Source: Sinotaia quadrata
Taxonomy: Eukaryota; Mollusca; Gastropoda; Architaenioglossa; Viviparidae
Direction: 5' to 3'
DNA length: 64,000 nt
Assembly: GCA_028829895.1 (NCBI GenBank)
Contig: CM054179.1
Location: forward strand, 44,877,617 to 44,941,616
Numbering within the stretch: the stretch's first letter is position 1; each line of letters begins with the position of its first letter. Under the pieces are notes generated by a model that saw nothing but the letters and a program-made list of their open reading frames with translations, was not told the origin of the DNA and made no database searches. The position numbers were made by a program, and so were the translations under genes. Below are positions 1 to 14,303 of the stretch, in pieces.

Positions 1-258
1 AGCCACCCTCCGTTGCCGGGTGGATTTATCGTATGGTTGTTGGTGGTAGGGAATCGATAGCAGTTTTAGGTCACCACTGGAGCTTGAGTTGATCATTTCA
101 TCGTCAGACGTTCTCTGATCTGGAGTGGCCCCATTGGGACCCCACAGCCTCATATTTGTGTTTTGAGGTGGAGGGCGGGAAGACTGGCGGAAGGAGGTGA
201 AAACGTTCGCACCAGTTTGGCGCACATCTTCAACACCGCCCTCCGTCAGTAGATTCTT
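1..258 (-). CDS. Candidate partial coding exon running off the window start
   Basis: On the minus strand this stretch is open without a stop to the window edge, and its codons look protein-like, with a more GC-rich third position than the AT-rich sequence next to it. The reading is rich in Ser, Pro, Gln and Arg, with a stretch reading MRLWGPNGATPDQRTSDDEM, so a low-complexity or disordered region is likely. A pyrimidine-rich run ending in AG just upstream (minus sense, about 259-275) could be a splice acceptor. The open frame continues through AT-rich DNA to a stop near 371, so the true start of the exon is uncertain. I do not recognise the family; it could also be part of a transposable element. 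Confidence 0.33.
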
Positions 259-1006
259 GTAGAGGGAGATAACTTTGTGAAAGGCTTTTAAATAAAAAGT
301 TTTAATACAAATATAAATGTTTCTCACATTGTATCCTTCACTATCTGCCAAACATTTTATTGGATATTTTTAATGCAAGCTATTACTATTTTTCATAACT
401 AATTATTATAATAATAAATATAACAACGTTGCAATTAAAACATTTGATACCAAAGTCTTCAGAAATGTTTTATATTAAAGAGAATAATAAAATGCATTAT
501 TATAACTGGAAAATATATTTAATTTTCTACTAATAATCAAATTCCCATGGTTCTGAAATCGGTTTTATCCAATTCTGTGAACTTAGGCATCTTTGGTAGA
601 ATGATCTATTTCTACAATTGTTATTTTATTTTTGTTGCGGGCAGTTCATTTAATAAGTAGGTGTCATCGTGCTCTAAACCACACACTCACAGACGCGCAA
701 ACGCTGCATCATACTTCACACTGACACACATACACATATAAATACAAAATGCATATATTCTTACACACCCAAACACACACGCGCGAGCTAACACACATTA
801 GAGAAATCTGTCTTAACCTCTCCTCAGCAAACTTTAAAGCAAATATAGCAATGAAGAGGGAGAGAGAGAGATGGGTAGTTATGTCCCTTGCTATGAATGC
901 GTCCCGTGTCACTGACTACGCACTCTACTACCCAATTGTTGTTCTCTATCTGTGATGTCTGTGTCTGTCTGTCTGTCTTCTCTCTGTCTCTCTCTGTCTC
1001 TCTCTG

Positions 1007-1009
<3 letters not shown>
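259..1009. other. AT-rich noncoding stretch
   Basis: It holds AT-rich DNA, a short CA-rich patch near 720-785, a short GA run at 859-872 and TCTG-rich sequence from 958. Nothing here supports a gene. Confidence 0.6.

Positions 1010-1082
<73 letters not shown>
1010..1082. repeat. (TC)n microsatellite
   Basis: An almost perfect TC dinucleotide run follows imperfect TCTG and TCTCTG repeats. It is a polypurine/polypyrimidine tract able to form triplex DNA. The 75-residue Arg-Glu frame through it is an artefact of the repeat. Confidence 0.97.
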
Positions 1083-1086
<4 letters not shown>

Positions 1087-1206
1087 TTCAAACTCTTTGA
1101 ACGAAAACTCTTGAACGAAAAGTTTTGAAAATACAAACCAATCCTTTAATTCTCATAAATTTCTACACTCGAACGTGATCACCTTTGTAAAGTAGGTCAT
1201 GTAACT

Positions 1207-1606
1207 GTGGAAGTTAAGGAGATATGTACTCTTGCAACTGACACGTCGTCGCAGTTGTATTATGTTTCTGTTGCTGAGCTGTCCTGCGGCGCCGACTCGT
1301 TCTTGTACTTCTTACACCAACCACCCGCGTGTGTGTCCGCCGCGCCACGAGCTTCCCCTGTTAAGCGCGCGGTGGGCAAAGAGGGCTTGAACGCACTCTG
1401 AGACAATATGGTAATGATTGAACCAAGGATTTCAAAAATATGGTGGTCTTCTGAGAAACAGTTTTGAGCCTGGTGTCCGAGTGTTTTTTGGGACCAGGCT
1501 CGCGAAATCAACATGCGCAATAATACGAACCAAACAAAAAGTCCGTGCGGAAACTGATTGTGCGTTAGCCACAATGCGAAGAAAATCGGTGTGGAAAATA
1601 TTGTAA
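1207..1606. other. CpG-rich block, unassigned
   Basis: Base composition changes here: 1285-1385 is rich in CpG (GGCGCC, CCGCCGCG, GCGCGCGG) within AT-rich surroundings. Open frames of 60-100 codons exist on both strands, but none is recognisable. It may be a promoter or a diverged exon; I cannot assign a strand. Confidence 0.25.
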
Positions 1607-1765
1607 GTTACGCTGGTAATTGAAAGTTAAGAATAATAACATAAAATATTCTAAGGACGTACTAAATTTTCTTCCATAGGCAAAATCTGCTTTTATGTTG
1701 ATTTTTTTTCTCTCCGAATAGCTTCAGTAAATATGAACGTGTCCATTTCTACCTTTCTCTGAAGT

Positions 1766-2080
1766 TTGCTTTCATTTGAACACGAGTAAAGACCACATAA
1801 TGAATTTCATTTGAACACGAGTAAAGACCACATAATGAATTTCATTTAAACACGAGTAAAGACCACATAATGACTTTCATTTGAACACGAGTAAAGACCA
1901 CATAATGAATTTCATTTAAACACGAGTAAAGACCACATAATGACTTTCATTTGAACACGAGTAAAGACCACATAATGAATTTCATTTGAACACGAGTAAA
2001 GACCACATAATGAATTTCATTTGAACACGAGTAAAGACCACATAATGATTTTCATTTGAACACGAGTAAAGACCACATAA
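1766..2080. repeat. 35-bp minisatellite, 9 copies
   Basis: Nine consecutive 35-bp units carry the core CACGAGTAAAGACCACATAA. They differ only at two positions: the base after TGA (A, C or T) and the G or A in CATTT(G/A)AAC. The sequence of variants suggests a 70-bp dimer duplicated in the middle (units 3-4 and 5-6). Near-identity implies recent expansion. A tenth, degraded unit starts at 2081. Confidence 0.97.
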
Positions 2081-5000
2081 TGATTTTCACCTAAATGGGC
2101 CTTGTCGAATTACATTAAATTTCACCATTTCCATTTTTGAATAAGCAAGCAAACAAAGTTAAATTGATTTTTTAAAAATAATTTAATTCCTTAAAGCTAA
2201 ATAAAAATGTTCAGTTGTAAACTGCCCGCAGCAAAATATGTAATCACTCGAAGAGCGGTTATATATTTATTAGCCTTTGTTTGGATGTTTGTTTTTGTGT
2301 TAGGGCAATATTAGTTCTTGCATAATAATAACAATGCTTAAATCATAATAATGATGATGAAAACATTGCCCGTTTTTTGAGAAGATAAGTGAAGAATATT
2401 TAAACAAGGAGATTGAATCCCGGAAGTACAGCACGTCCCAGCAAGACTTGGACAAATAACGTAATTCTCCACTACAACGGCCCAGGTTTCTTTAGCACCA
2501 TGTCATCAAAAGCTGACTTAAAGCTAAAAGTTAATGACTGAAGAAAGAAAAGGGTAAAACAAACAGACCAAAAAGGAATCAATAACATCACATGAAGCCA
2601 GTGACCTCGACACAAAAACAAATCGTCATGAATAAATATTTTTTAAAAAAATTTATCGATGCAGAATTCTCTAATAAATATGTATTCATTAGAAGGCGAT
2701 TAACGGCACCGACGGCTTTTATTCTTTTCGTTTAAAGAAAAGGAAAGAAAAAAGAAGACATAAAAAGAATAAGGAAGTTCAGTGATGGAAGGAAAAACAA
2801 AAACGCGCACACTAATCTAGATTTACAAAACTGATATACTGTCGTTTTGCAACAAAGTTGACATTGGGTGTTTCACCACAAGAAATGCGATTTATCTAAC
2901 TTGTCATTACATTTTTTTTCTATATCCAGTAGTATGGATGACGGCCTGGGACTCCTAATGAAATAATTGGAAAAAGAAAGAATGCGGGCTTAATAAATGA
3001 CCACTCACGCGATGGAGGTTGGCGAGCGAGGAATGCGTACAGTTGATAAGTGTTATTAATCTCTGCAAGGCCGCAGCGGATCAAGCAGATGAAAAAGTGA
3101 ACGAAAAGATAAAGCAAAATGGCGCAAGGAGTGTCAATATTTGCAAGAGGTAGTTAGCTGTCACTATTCGTGCCGAGTGCATGCGAGCATGTGTGGGCTT
3201 TGTTCGACGCTTAGCCCTTGAAATTTCCAAGCAGCCGCGGTTCGCTTTGACGTCAGAATTAGTAGCATTTTGATTCTATTGTCTTGAATTGCGGCATTTT
3301 GATTGTATTGTCTTGAATTGCGGTGTTCCGGAAATGGGAAACACATTTATGCACACGTAGAACAAATAAGGCGATTTTCTGCCTTTGAGTTTGTTCGTTG
3401 TTTTTTTTTTCTGGAATCTTATATCAGGATACGGTTCCAATGCCTGACACTCTCCGAAAAAAAAAAAAATGAAAATTCACGTATCGAACGATAATAAGTT
3501 CAGTCAAATCAGCAACACATTACAGAAAGGTAAGTGTTGGCTCAGTGGTGATTTTTTTTCGGGGGGGGGGTGTCTTTATCTTATGCAACGCTTTGATAAT
3601 ATAGGATCGCTCCAATAAATAGAGCTTTTTTTGTTTATTTTGTAAATAAACACACTGGATAACATTCTTGCTTATTACTTCGCAGGCTGTATGCAAACTG
3701 CTTATCAGTTCTCGTCGATTAACAATGGGCAATTTTCTACCTTTGAATTCCTTTGAGCAGCAGTACAAAAACATCTGTATCCGGGTGGAAATACACCGTT
3801 TATATACTATTCCTGAGATGTGTTCTTATGCGTTCCTTCTTGATGTACGTTACAACATGAACAAGACGATCGGACGTTATCGAAACAATCTCCACTAAAT
3901 TAACTTGTTAAAAGATCAGGTGATGTGAAAAGAGTGTTTGCTTCTGACAACTGTCTACTTGATCTTCAATTTCTTTAACATTTTGTTAATTTGTCCTTAC
4001 TTCAAGTACGGTTGCCCTCTGATCCGATGTATCTAAAAGACCCCGCTGAGACATGAACACGCGTCTTTCTCCGGAGTGTGCATAAACTGTTACCATAGTA
4101 ACAAAAACAGGCCACCATTTGCTATAAGTTTAAATCACTCTGTGACTTTACACGCTTCGAAATAAATGAATTGTTAGTCTAATGCGGTGGACGTGTAAGA
4201 CATTTGTAGGTCTAAATCGGTGGACAGTGCCATAGATATCTTTCATAAACTAAAAATATGCTGATCTACAAACGTCATACATAATACGTCATAGCAGATG
4301 ATACGGGACGTTACGTGTTTTTCATTGTGGTTTGCGGTGATGGCTCCATGTTTTTTTTTTCTTCGAAGGGGGGGGGGGGGGAGTGTCAGGAAAAGTATCG
4401 TTAGACTGAAAATGTATTTCATTTCTTTAAAATGAAACCTCTGTAATATTTATAATGTTATTTTTACTCTTCTGTGTTACGTCATGTTTGTCAGCCAAGA
4501 AACTGCCGGCTAAGATAGATGTTTCTGGATCATTCTTATCCCTGTTTTGAAGGGTGCAGAGAATGGGGGAGGGAGAGGGGAGAAGAAGGCCGGGTCTACT
4601 TGGTGAGTTGTGTATGTCTGATCGGTACGGTCACCGAATTAAGGATGCGCTGGTGGCTCTAGTTGACATCCTTGTTATCTCGGACTTCTGGTCTCGCTTT
4701 ACGTTAGCCTGATCAGACGATGTTCTGTTGCTAGTATACTGCAAGACATATCTTCGAGGGGTTGTCTTGGCCTCGTTTTCATGCACGTCTGGCAAGGTGG
4801 TTTGACTTGTGTTTAAGTTTGTAACGAGGATGGAAAATAGCTGCCTGCTATCATTTCTTTTCTCTTATTGTTTGAATGCATGACAGAGCAAAATTTGCTG
4901 CAATATTTATCAAATAATTATTATATTTATGTTGCAATTATTTTTATTTATACTGCTAATGTTTAATGTATTGAGAATTGAAAAAAAAACTTCGTGCACA

Positions 5001-5746
5001 CTGAACCTTAAGAAATATTTAAGGCGGTCAGAATTCTCCAGAACCATATCTAAATAATAGCAGAAGCAAGGTTACTGCATTGTCCTTTGTGGAATTTTTC
5101 ATGCAGCCAGAGTACCAAACAACTCATCCAGTGACGCTAACCACTTCTAGACAGCTGGCTTGTTACAAACGACCACTGATCGGATATTGGTCAATAATAA
5201 ATCTAGCCAATAAGAGTCAAACAGAAAGTGACCTGCTAGAAAAATCCCTTATTCCTATCACTTTAATTTTGTCTATGGTCAAGTCCAGTCTTAGAGGCTG
5301 ATCGTTAGCTGGTGAGTTACTTGACTGATAAGGAAAGAGTGGACTTAGAAATATTCTTGCATCTTGAACTATTGATGTATGGTTTGTCATTAGACTCAGA
5401 GATGATTTCATTTAGAATGTTGACTTTTATGAGTTTGTAATTAGATTTAGAAATGTTTTCATGTATTTGACTTGTAATCAGAGAGATTTGTATATTGTAT
5501 TTATGAACATATGACATTGTCCCTAGTGGAAATGCTCTTGATTTTGATTATGTTGTATTTTATGCCCATGTACGTGAATCAGACTAATGAATTTTATTAT
5601 AGGAATGTAAGTTTGAGAATGTGGAGAGAGGTGCGAGTGTAGAATATTTTAGACCGGAATCTTAGTTGATTTGATATTTCTTTTTATCGTAATTTCGTTG
5701 AATGTATAGGCGATCAGAAAACATTTATTTGTCCCACTATACGCTG
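2081..5746. other. Noncoding stretch with G-runs
   Basis: This is AT-rich DNA without a supportable gene; the open frames are short and unrecognised. It contains runs of 10 G at 3561-3570 and 14 G at 4368-4381, both following T-runs, a CRE octamer at 3248 and a small direct repeat (GATTnTATTGTCTTGAATTGCGG) at about 3270-3322. Confidence 0.6.
3248..3255. promoter_or_regulatory. Perfect CRE octamer TGACGTCA
   Basis: Palindromic consensus site for CREB/ATF bZIP factors. No gene is evident next to it; see the finding on CRE excess. Confidence 0.4.
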
Positions 5747-6007
5747 GTACTAATAGAGCATGAACTGTTTTTAGGTTGATTGTTTGGTGTGGGTGTGTGT
5801 ACTAATAGAGCATGAACTGTTTTTAGTTTGATTGTTTGGTGTGGGTGTGTGTACTAACAGAGCATGAACTGTTTTTAGTTTGATTGTTTGGTGTGGATGT
5901 GTGTACTAATAGAGCATGAACTGTTTTTAGTTTGATTGTTTGGTGTGGGTGTGTGTACTAATAGAGCATGAAGTGTTTTTAGTTTGATTGTTTGGTGTGG
6001 GTGTGTG
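5747..6007. repeat. 52-bp minisatellite, 5 copies
   Basis: Units begin GTACTAATAGAGCATGAACT at 5747, 5799, 5851, 5903 and 5955, exactly 52 bp apart, with one to three differences each. The end of each unit is GT-rich (GGTGTGGGTGTGTGT). Confidence 0.97.
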
Positions 6008-6991
6008 TTTATTGTTGGTTTATATGTATGGCTGACCTTAAAACGTTAACTCATCTAGGAATGCATCTATCACGTTATCTTTGATGTCTCATCTCTCTCT
6101 CTATGTATATTTGTCCGGAGTGCGTTAATTCCTGCTAGCTTTCTCGTCTTGCTGGTGAAGTCTGGGACAGCTTGAAGTCAATTAAATGTGTGGATGGGGA
6201 CAGATGTGGGGACGAACTGCACGAATAAAACTCTGTAATCATGGCTTTCTACTCTCAGCAAATAAATGCATTATCTGACTAGACAACTTTTTGTCTCTAA
6301 AGACAGTGCTGAAAGTGCCTTTTCACAAGCTCGTGTCTTCGTTGTCCAGTGTATATGTACTAATGTCTAGTCAGACGTTTGTAGTCTTTAACCATATATC
6401 CTTATTGTCTGGTTTTGTTTCATTGCATATAAGCAAGATCAGCCTGTATTCCGGGTAGATCCGAAATTGACCTCTTTGCCTTTTCTATTCCCTATATTCT
6501 ACGCGTATCTGACCAGACAGATTTTAACGGGTGCAAGAGAGCTATTTAAGACAACAAGCAGTGCTTGTTGCTGCTGCAATAATTCAGTCTTTCCTCCTGT
6601 GCGCTGCAGGGCGTTATTAATCACTCAGTTACGTGTTGATTTTATCTGGGCACGAGTTTGGCCTTTCTGATCTGAATGGCTGTAGTGCGGCGTCCTGGGG
6701 TACGTCTTCAGACAGAAGTAATATGGTTTTATAGGTCACCTGTAATAGCACCTGACAGTTTCCATATTTAGAGGACATTTAAAAGAAAAACCAAGTCAAG
6801 ACACGGAAAATTTCTCTCCTTATATACGAATATAAGGGAACAAAGAGAGGTCTATATGTTTAACCGTGACGGTTGCCCACAGATCGCTTTAAATGAACTG
6901 GTAGAAACACGTCTACTTTGAATCAAATAATATCGTTTACTTTATAGACATCGACATTTCTTCTCCAATGCAGCGGTCTTTACTTTTATTA

Positions 6992-6999
6992 TGACGTCA
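6992..6999. promoter_or_regulatory. Perfect CRE octamer TGACGTCA
   Basis: Palindromic CREB/ATF consensus in AT-rich DNA, 492 bp before a second CRE at 7484. Confidence 0.4.
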
Positions 7000-7483
7000 C
7001 GATGAATGAAGGTGGTAAAACACAGAACATTTTATTACTTTGTAAATTAAGCGGAGGTGACGCATTTCAGCTTGTTGTGTACTTTCTGTGACATATCCAA
7101 TACCTGTAAAATGCCACCTGAAACAGAATTCAGAATATTTCTACAAACCACGCTTAACGTTCAGACTGCAGTAAGTAAACGGGCACCATAAGGTGACCGA
7201 AGTGCTGATAGTCTTGTGCATGCTGTATTTCTGGGATCATTTACTTGATTACTTAAATGAACTGAGTGAGTTCGCGAGCGAGAGATGGAGAGATAAGTGA
7301 GGTTTTCTTAGCTGTTTCAAGTCAGTTTGTAAAACTGGTTCAAAGTGGCTTTATGATATTTGGATGCGGTCGTAGTAGTGGTGTAGATTGATCGATGCAA
7401 CCACGTAATTACCCCCCCCCTCCTCCACCGAATCGCACGGCTCGGTGCATTTGCAGCATTGGCATGAGAGGTTGATAATGGAT

Positions 7484-7498
7484 TGACGTCACTTCCGG
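7484..7498 (+). promoter_or_regulatory. CRE/ETS composite site
   Basis: A perfect CRE (TGACGTCA) overlaps an ETS core to read TGACGTCACTTCCGG. This composite is a known signature of housekeeping promoters in animals. The preceding 7420-7450 stretch is GC-richer. No transcript can be assigned, but a promoter here is plausible on either strand. Confidence 0.45.
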
Positions 7499-7924
7499 CG
7501 AGTTCAGAGGGTGGAAACACTAGTCCTAGATTAGGTCAGGGAGTAAATGGAACGGCTCTGTCTTAATTCGACTTAAGGTCCTCTATCACGCATGATGTCA
7601 TGATCAACCTAACCTTGCCCTGCCCTGCCATGATATATTCCACACCATACTACACCATACCATTAACTTCCTTTTCTTAACTTCTCTTAAGTGATATAAT
7701 ACACCATTTTCTAACTTCTCTTTAAGTGATATAACACACCTTTAACTTCCTTTCCTAACTACTCTTTCCTTCATTATAACGTCATGTCATGAGGCCGTGT
7801 GTCATATCAACATATCCAATTTATACAATCGCCATACTACACCATAAGTCATACTATATTAGGCCCACACCATACCATATACTAACCAGTAGTCTACACC
7901 ACGCACAGCCATTGGTATTCCAGT

Positions 7925-8270
7925 ACTATGGAATTCAAACCATCAGTGTTGTCTTCATACTTCACAAACAGAACTAACGTTATCCCCACAATTCACAAAT
8001 AACACCAGCATTGTTGCCATAGTTCACGTATAGCACCAGTATTGTCCGCATAGTTCACGTATAGCACCAGTATTGTCCGCATAGTTCACGTATAGCACCA
8101 GTATTGTCCGCATAGTTCACGTATAGCACCAGTATTGTCCGCATAGTTCACGTATAGCACCAGCATTGTTGCCATAGTTCATTTATAGCACCAGCAGCGT
8201 CCCCATAGTTCACACATGACACCAGTTTTGTCCCCACAGTTCAAAGTACAGCACCAGTGATGTCCTCATA
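7925..8270. repeat. 31-bp minisatellite, about 11 copies
   Basis: Units of 31 bp around CATAGTTCACGTATAGCACC are near-perfect from 8018 to 8170 and increasingly diverged on both sides. Diverged units such as 7956 and 7987 keep the 31-bp register. This pattern is typical of an old array with a recently homogenised centre. Confidence 0.92.
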
Positions 8271-8391
8271 ACAACGGATCTCACTAAGTGCGTCTCAGCT
8301 AAGAGATGTTGTTGTCTGACAGTATTATTTGATTTTCATTTTACATTTCTTATTCTCTGCTTATTCCATTCCACTTTTTGTCTGTCTATCC

Positions 8392-8393
<2 letters not shown>

Positions 8394-8460
<67 letters not shown>
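8394..8460. repeat. (TC)n microsatellite
   Basis: Uninterrupted TC dinucleotide run, pyrimidine on the plus strand. Confidence 0.97.
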
Positions 8461-8462
<2 letters not shown>

Positions 8463-8757
8463 GGTCTAATATGTTTTTATCCTTATGTATTTTCACTTAC
8501 AGCAAATTGAATGGAAAGGATATGATACTTACTAAGTAAATAACTCTTGTAACCACTGTTGTTTTAATTGATTTTTAATGTTGTCCTCTTCTGACACGAG
8601 CGTGGGTTTATGTAAATATTACTTCACATGCTTGAAAACACATATTGACAGAAATATAAATCGAACACGAGGTCAAACGCAAGCCAGACATCAACAACTC
8701 TGTAAGTAGATTATATTACAATGCTCACACATTCACTCACCACATACAGTTAAACAA

Positions 8758-8794
<37 letters not shown>
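8758..8794. repeat. (CA)n microsatellite
   Basis: Uninterrupted CA run of about 18 repeats. Confidence 0.97.
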
Positions 8795-8798
<4 letters not shown>

Positions 8799-10361
8799 AC
8801 AGGCATTGTTTCGCGGACGCATTAAAGCGTAAAGCGCAAATTTACTTTTGTAATATCGGATGGAATCTTGTTTGCATATCAATGCAGCAACGTTGTCAGC
8901 AAAATTCTGCGAATAAATGCCCTTTGTTTGCGAGATCATTTAGATCGGCCATTTCTTCTTGTTAAAATCAAATCGGTCACAAACCGGTTGGATGGAGTAA
9001 AATAGTGTTTATTATCAAGCCACGGCTTGCGTGACCTCACACGCAGAATATTTTTAAAATTGAAAAATATCCCAACGAACAATCAACAAATCATTATGCT
9101 GACTGCAGCTTTCATGACAAGGGCAGATAAATCTTTGGCGCAATGACGTTATTCCTCCACACGCTACTTTTATTAATAAATGAATTATCGGTAATTGGTC
9201 TTCCCCTTGCCAGATAAAACTGTGCGTAGGATACAACCTTATATTTATTTCTTATATACTTTTAATTTTTTTTTTCCTGGTTTTCATGCAATATTAGTTT
9301 ACTGCACATTAAAACATATTGTCGTGACATTAGTGTTTCATCATATGTAAAATGTTGGTCTTTATACTTTTGTGAATGTGAACATTCACGCATATTGCGT
9401 GTACTGGCGGGAATCGATCTGTGTTTCATGCTGATGTACAGGTGACCTAGTGACCTTGAGAGAAAAAACAGATTCAACATCCACAACCCTGTTATCATCC
9501 GCCACCTACCCTTGACCCCCCCTAGAGTTAATTGAAAAATACCTGATAATATAAAGAATGCATATGTTTTTTTTAAAAATATATATGTTCAAATTGATTT
9601 ATTGGGTTATCATACTGAGCCTACGCTTATAACCTATTTACAGGTCTATAAAAGTTTACTAGTTCATTTTGTCGCACATCTAATAATTGTTTCCACGAAT
9701 ATTTACACGGATGTATTGTACTATTTTTTATAAACCTTGATTTTGTCCTTTTTTCTCGACATCTTTATGTTAATCTGCACATTGCTACCTGTGAAATATC
9801 GTTGTCTTCATCTTCGTCAACATCATTAAATTATTCATCTGTATCACCATCAGCTTATGCGAAACCTTCCAGCGTAGACTACTGAGTTGTGGGCAGTGGT
9901 TTGGGGTTGGGGTATTTAATTGTTAATTAGGATATTGTACAAGTTTGACTGAGTGTCCTTCTAGAAGAATGTACTCCAAAGATACAGACTGAGCTGCGTG
10001 TTTGAGTCAATTGTTGCTTGCTGACGTGGTACGTCAAACTGACACGAGATGCTTGACAACGTCAGTAACATAGTGCTCTGAATGTTACGAGTACTCTTGC
10101 TGTGATTTTGTCGTGATTTGTGAGCGTCAAGTCTTCGTGATTAGTGATAATTTGATACCGCTGATTATCCAGCTTCGTTGAAATGGCAAGAAGTTTCAAA
10201 ATGGCATTGAAAAGATTTAGAAAAGAAATATTTAATGGTATAATCAATAACACAAATTCACTCAAATATCCTGAGTGCACGATTCCCACACAAACCATTA
10301 GTGTTTTAAAATTTATTTCCTGTTAGATTTCTTATTTTCTCTAACGTCCATAAGATAGATA

Positions 10362-12300
<1,939 letters not shown>

Positions 12301-12366
<66 letters not shown>
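12301..12366. repeat. (CA)n microsatellite
   Basis: CA run of more than 30 repeats; a second CA block follows at 12487-12543 within CA-rich DNA. Confidence 0.97.
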
Positions 12367-12370
<4 letters not shown>

Positions 12371-12486
12371 ATTGCTGTAAACACGCTCTCTCACTCATAT
12401 GCATACAAGCTCACAAGTATTCAAACATGGACACTATGCATATATCTAGTCTCACACGATCATATTATTATACTTATGCTCACTCC

Positions 12487-12490
12487 ACAC

Positions 12491-12539
<49 letters not shown>

Positions 12540-12543
12540 CACA
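12487..12543. repeat. (CA)n microsatellite, interrupted
   Basis: CA run with single-base interruptions (CG at 12495, AA at 12524). Confidence 0.95.
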
Positions 12544-13583
12544 TATATAAACACATACATACACAACGTACACATTCTCATGCAGGCAGATGCAGTTTGA
12601 TGTTGAGTTGCTTGTTAAGTCAGTAAGTCGCAAAGTATGTTTTTTTAATTGCAAACCAGCGAGGTTAAAATAAGACAACTGTCCTTTATCAGATGGAGAC
12701 AATTGTCTTTATCAGATGGAGGCAACTCTCCTTTATCAAACGGAGGCGACTGTAGGATTTACATTCAATCTATTTAAATTTCAAGCCAGGGGACGCGGAC
12801 CTCAAGGGAGCATTCTGGCGAGGTGCAGCTTGCTCTCAGAGTGTTGTTTCGTCGGCCCGCATCCTTTTAACAGATTTCAGTATCAAACAATTTGTTAATG
12901 TCAGCTACGTTTTTGTTTTTTTACTGTCCTTGTGCGGCTGTTAATGTGAAAATGAATGCCTCTAGAAATATGTTACTTTGCTTACAGGCGTTCGACTGGT
13001 GGGATAACATTAATTATTTTGTTGTACACAGCTCTCCATTTGCGAAATGATTAAAGCTACAATACCTTGATTTAGCCTCATGACTAAAGTAAATCTGCTT
13101 TTGTGTGTATTTGTCTTATTATAAATGTCTTCATATTTATCTGTTTAATTTTGTTTAGAGTGATGTACAATTTGCCTGGCTGGTTGTTTGATGGTGCTGA
13201 GCTTATATCTAATTATTGACTTTTTTTTTAAAGAATAGATATTGATTGTGCTAGTGTAAAATTACGACATATTTACAAGCCGTTTAAAATTTATTTAATT
13301 GCTGGTTCTGGACGATACATCTACTGGAAAATTCAACAAACATTCCAGTTGAATCAAACTTCATAAAAGAATAATATTGCTGTAGTTTACTGGGGTATTT
13401 CTGTTGTTTGAAAAGGGTGGTCTTGACTGCTGAAACCTATCTTCAGGTAATCAGTTTACTGAACTGTAGTTAGTGTGTGTGTGTGTGAAGAGCTAAACTA
13501 GACATGAAGGGAATCATTCAACGTATAGGGTTGCTGAATACCATTGAAGATATCGAGAGTGCTGATAAATTTTGTGTAGTACT
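12544..13583. other. Noncoding stretch
   Basis: It contains a short imperfect triplication around 12675-12750 (CTTTATCAGATGGAGnCAA, spacing about 30 bp), and otherwise nothing recognisable. Confidence 0.55.
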
Positions 13584-13779
<196 letters not shown>

Positions 13780-14070
13780 GGCATGTCAGACAGGTGCATA
13801 TGCATTAGTATTGATCAAATTCATGAATTAAAGGCATTGTCAGTACGAAACGAACTTGTCAGAACAGTAGTTGATATTGTTAGTAACAACGTGCCGTTGT
13901 GTCGCCATGCAACGCGCAAAATTCTTTGCCCTCAGTACCAAACTAACCATCTGAACAGGTTAATGTCATGCTAAACCTATCTCCCCTTCCGACATTAACT
14001 GTCGCTGTGTTATTTATCTCCACAACCTTCATCACCAAAACTTGCATAATAGTATAAAAGATTTTGAAAT

Positions 14071-14071
14071 C

Positions 14072-14124
<53 letters not shown>
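14071..14124. repeat. (AAT)n microsatellite at LINE 5' junction
   Basis: About 18 AAT repeats abut the 5' end of the LINE fragment at 14125. The same trinucleotide follows its 3' end. Confidence 0.97.
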
Positions 14125-14125
<1 letters not shown>

Positions 14126-14215
14126 GTGCCTTGACGACACAAAATTGCCCCACTGCTAAAAGCAGCACTCCCCGGAAGTGCTCACATCCTCCGTAAAACC
14201 TTCGATCTCCCAGAA
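14125..14215 (+). mobile_element. R4/Dong-like LINE, short 3' fragment
   Basis: This 91-bp piece matches the last codons of the element at 27803-28594 (opposite strand there), reading IAPLLKAALPGSAHILRKTF before its end. An in-frame TGA near its start shows it is dead. It is flanked by (AAT)n upstream and a short AATAATAAT downstream. The roughly 60-bp 3' untranslated part found in the other copies is missing, probably lost by recombination at the shared CAGAAT. Confidence 0.75.
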
Positions 14216-14265
14216 TAATAATAATAGTAGCATCAACAGACTACAAAAGACGTGAAAATGCTGAA

Positions 14266-14303
<38 letters not shown>
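14266..14303. repeat. (ACT)n microsatellite
   Basis: About 12 ACT repeats, 50 bp after the LINE fragment. The LINE copy at 27491 also ends next to an ACT/AGT repeat. Confidence 0.95.

Larger units (their letters stand above)
6008..7924. other. Noncoding stretch with two CREs
   Basis: No supportable gene. CRE octamers lie at 6992 and 7484. A roughly 47-bp imperfect duplication (ACTTCTCTTAAGTGATATAA core) lies at about 7670-7760, followed by CATACnACACCATA-rich sequence to 7890. Confidence 0.55.
8271..10361. other. Noncoding stretch with microsatellites
   Basis: Apart from the (TC)n at 8394-8460 and (CA)n at 8758-8794 it holds AT-rich DNA with no recognisable exon or element. Confidence 0.6.

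Noticed and set aside
1766..2080. Array considered as a CRISPR-like repeat
   Set aside because: Units are directly joined without unique spacers and the context is animal nuclear DNA.
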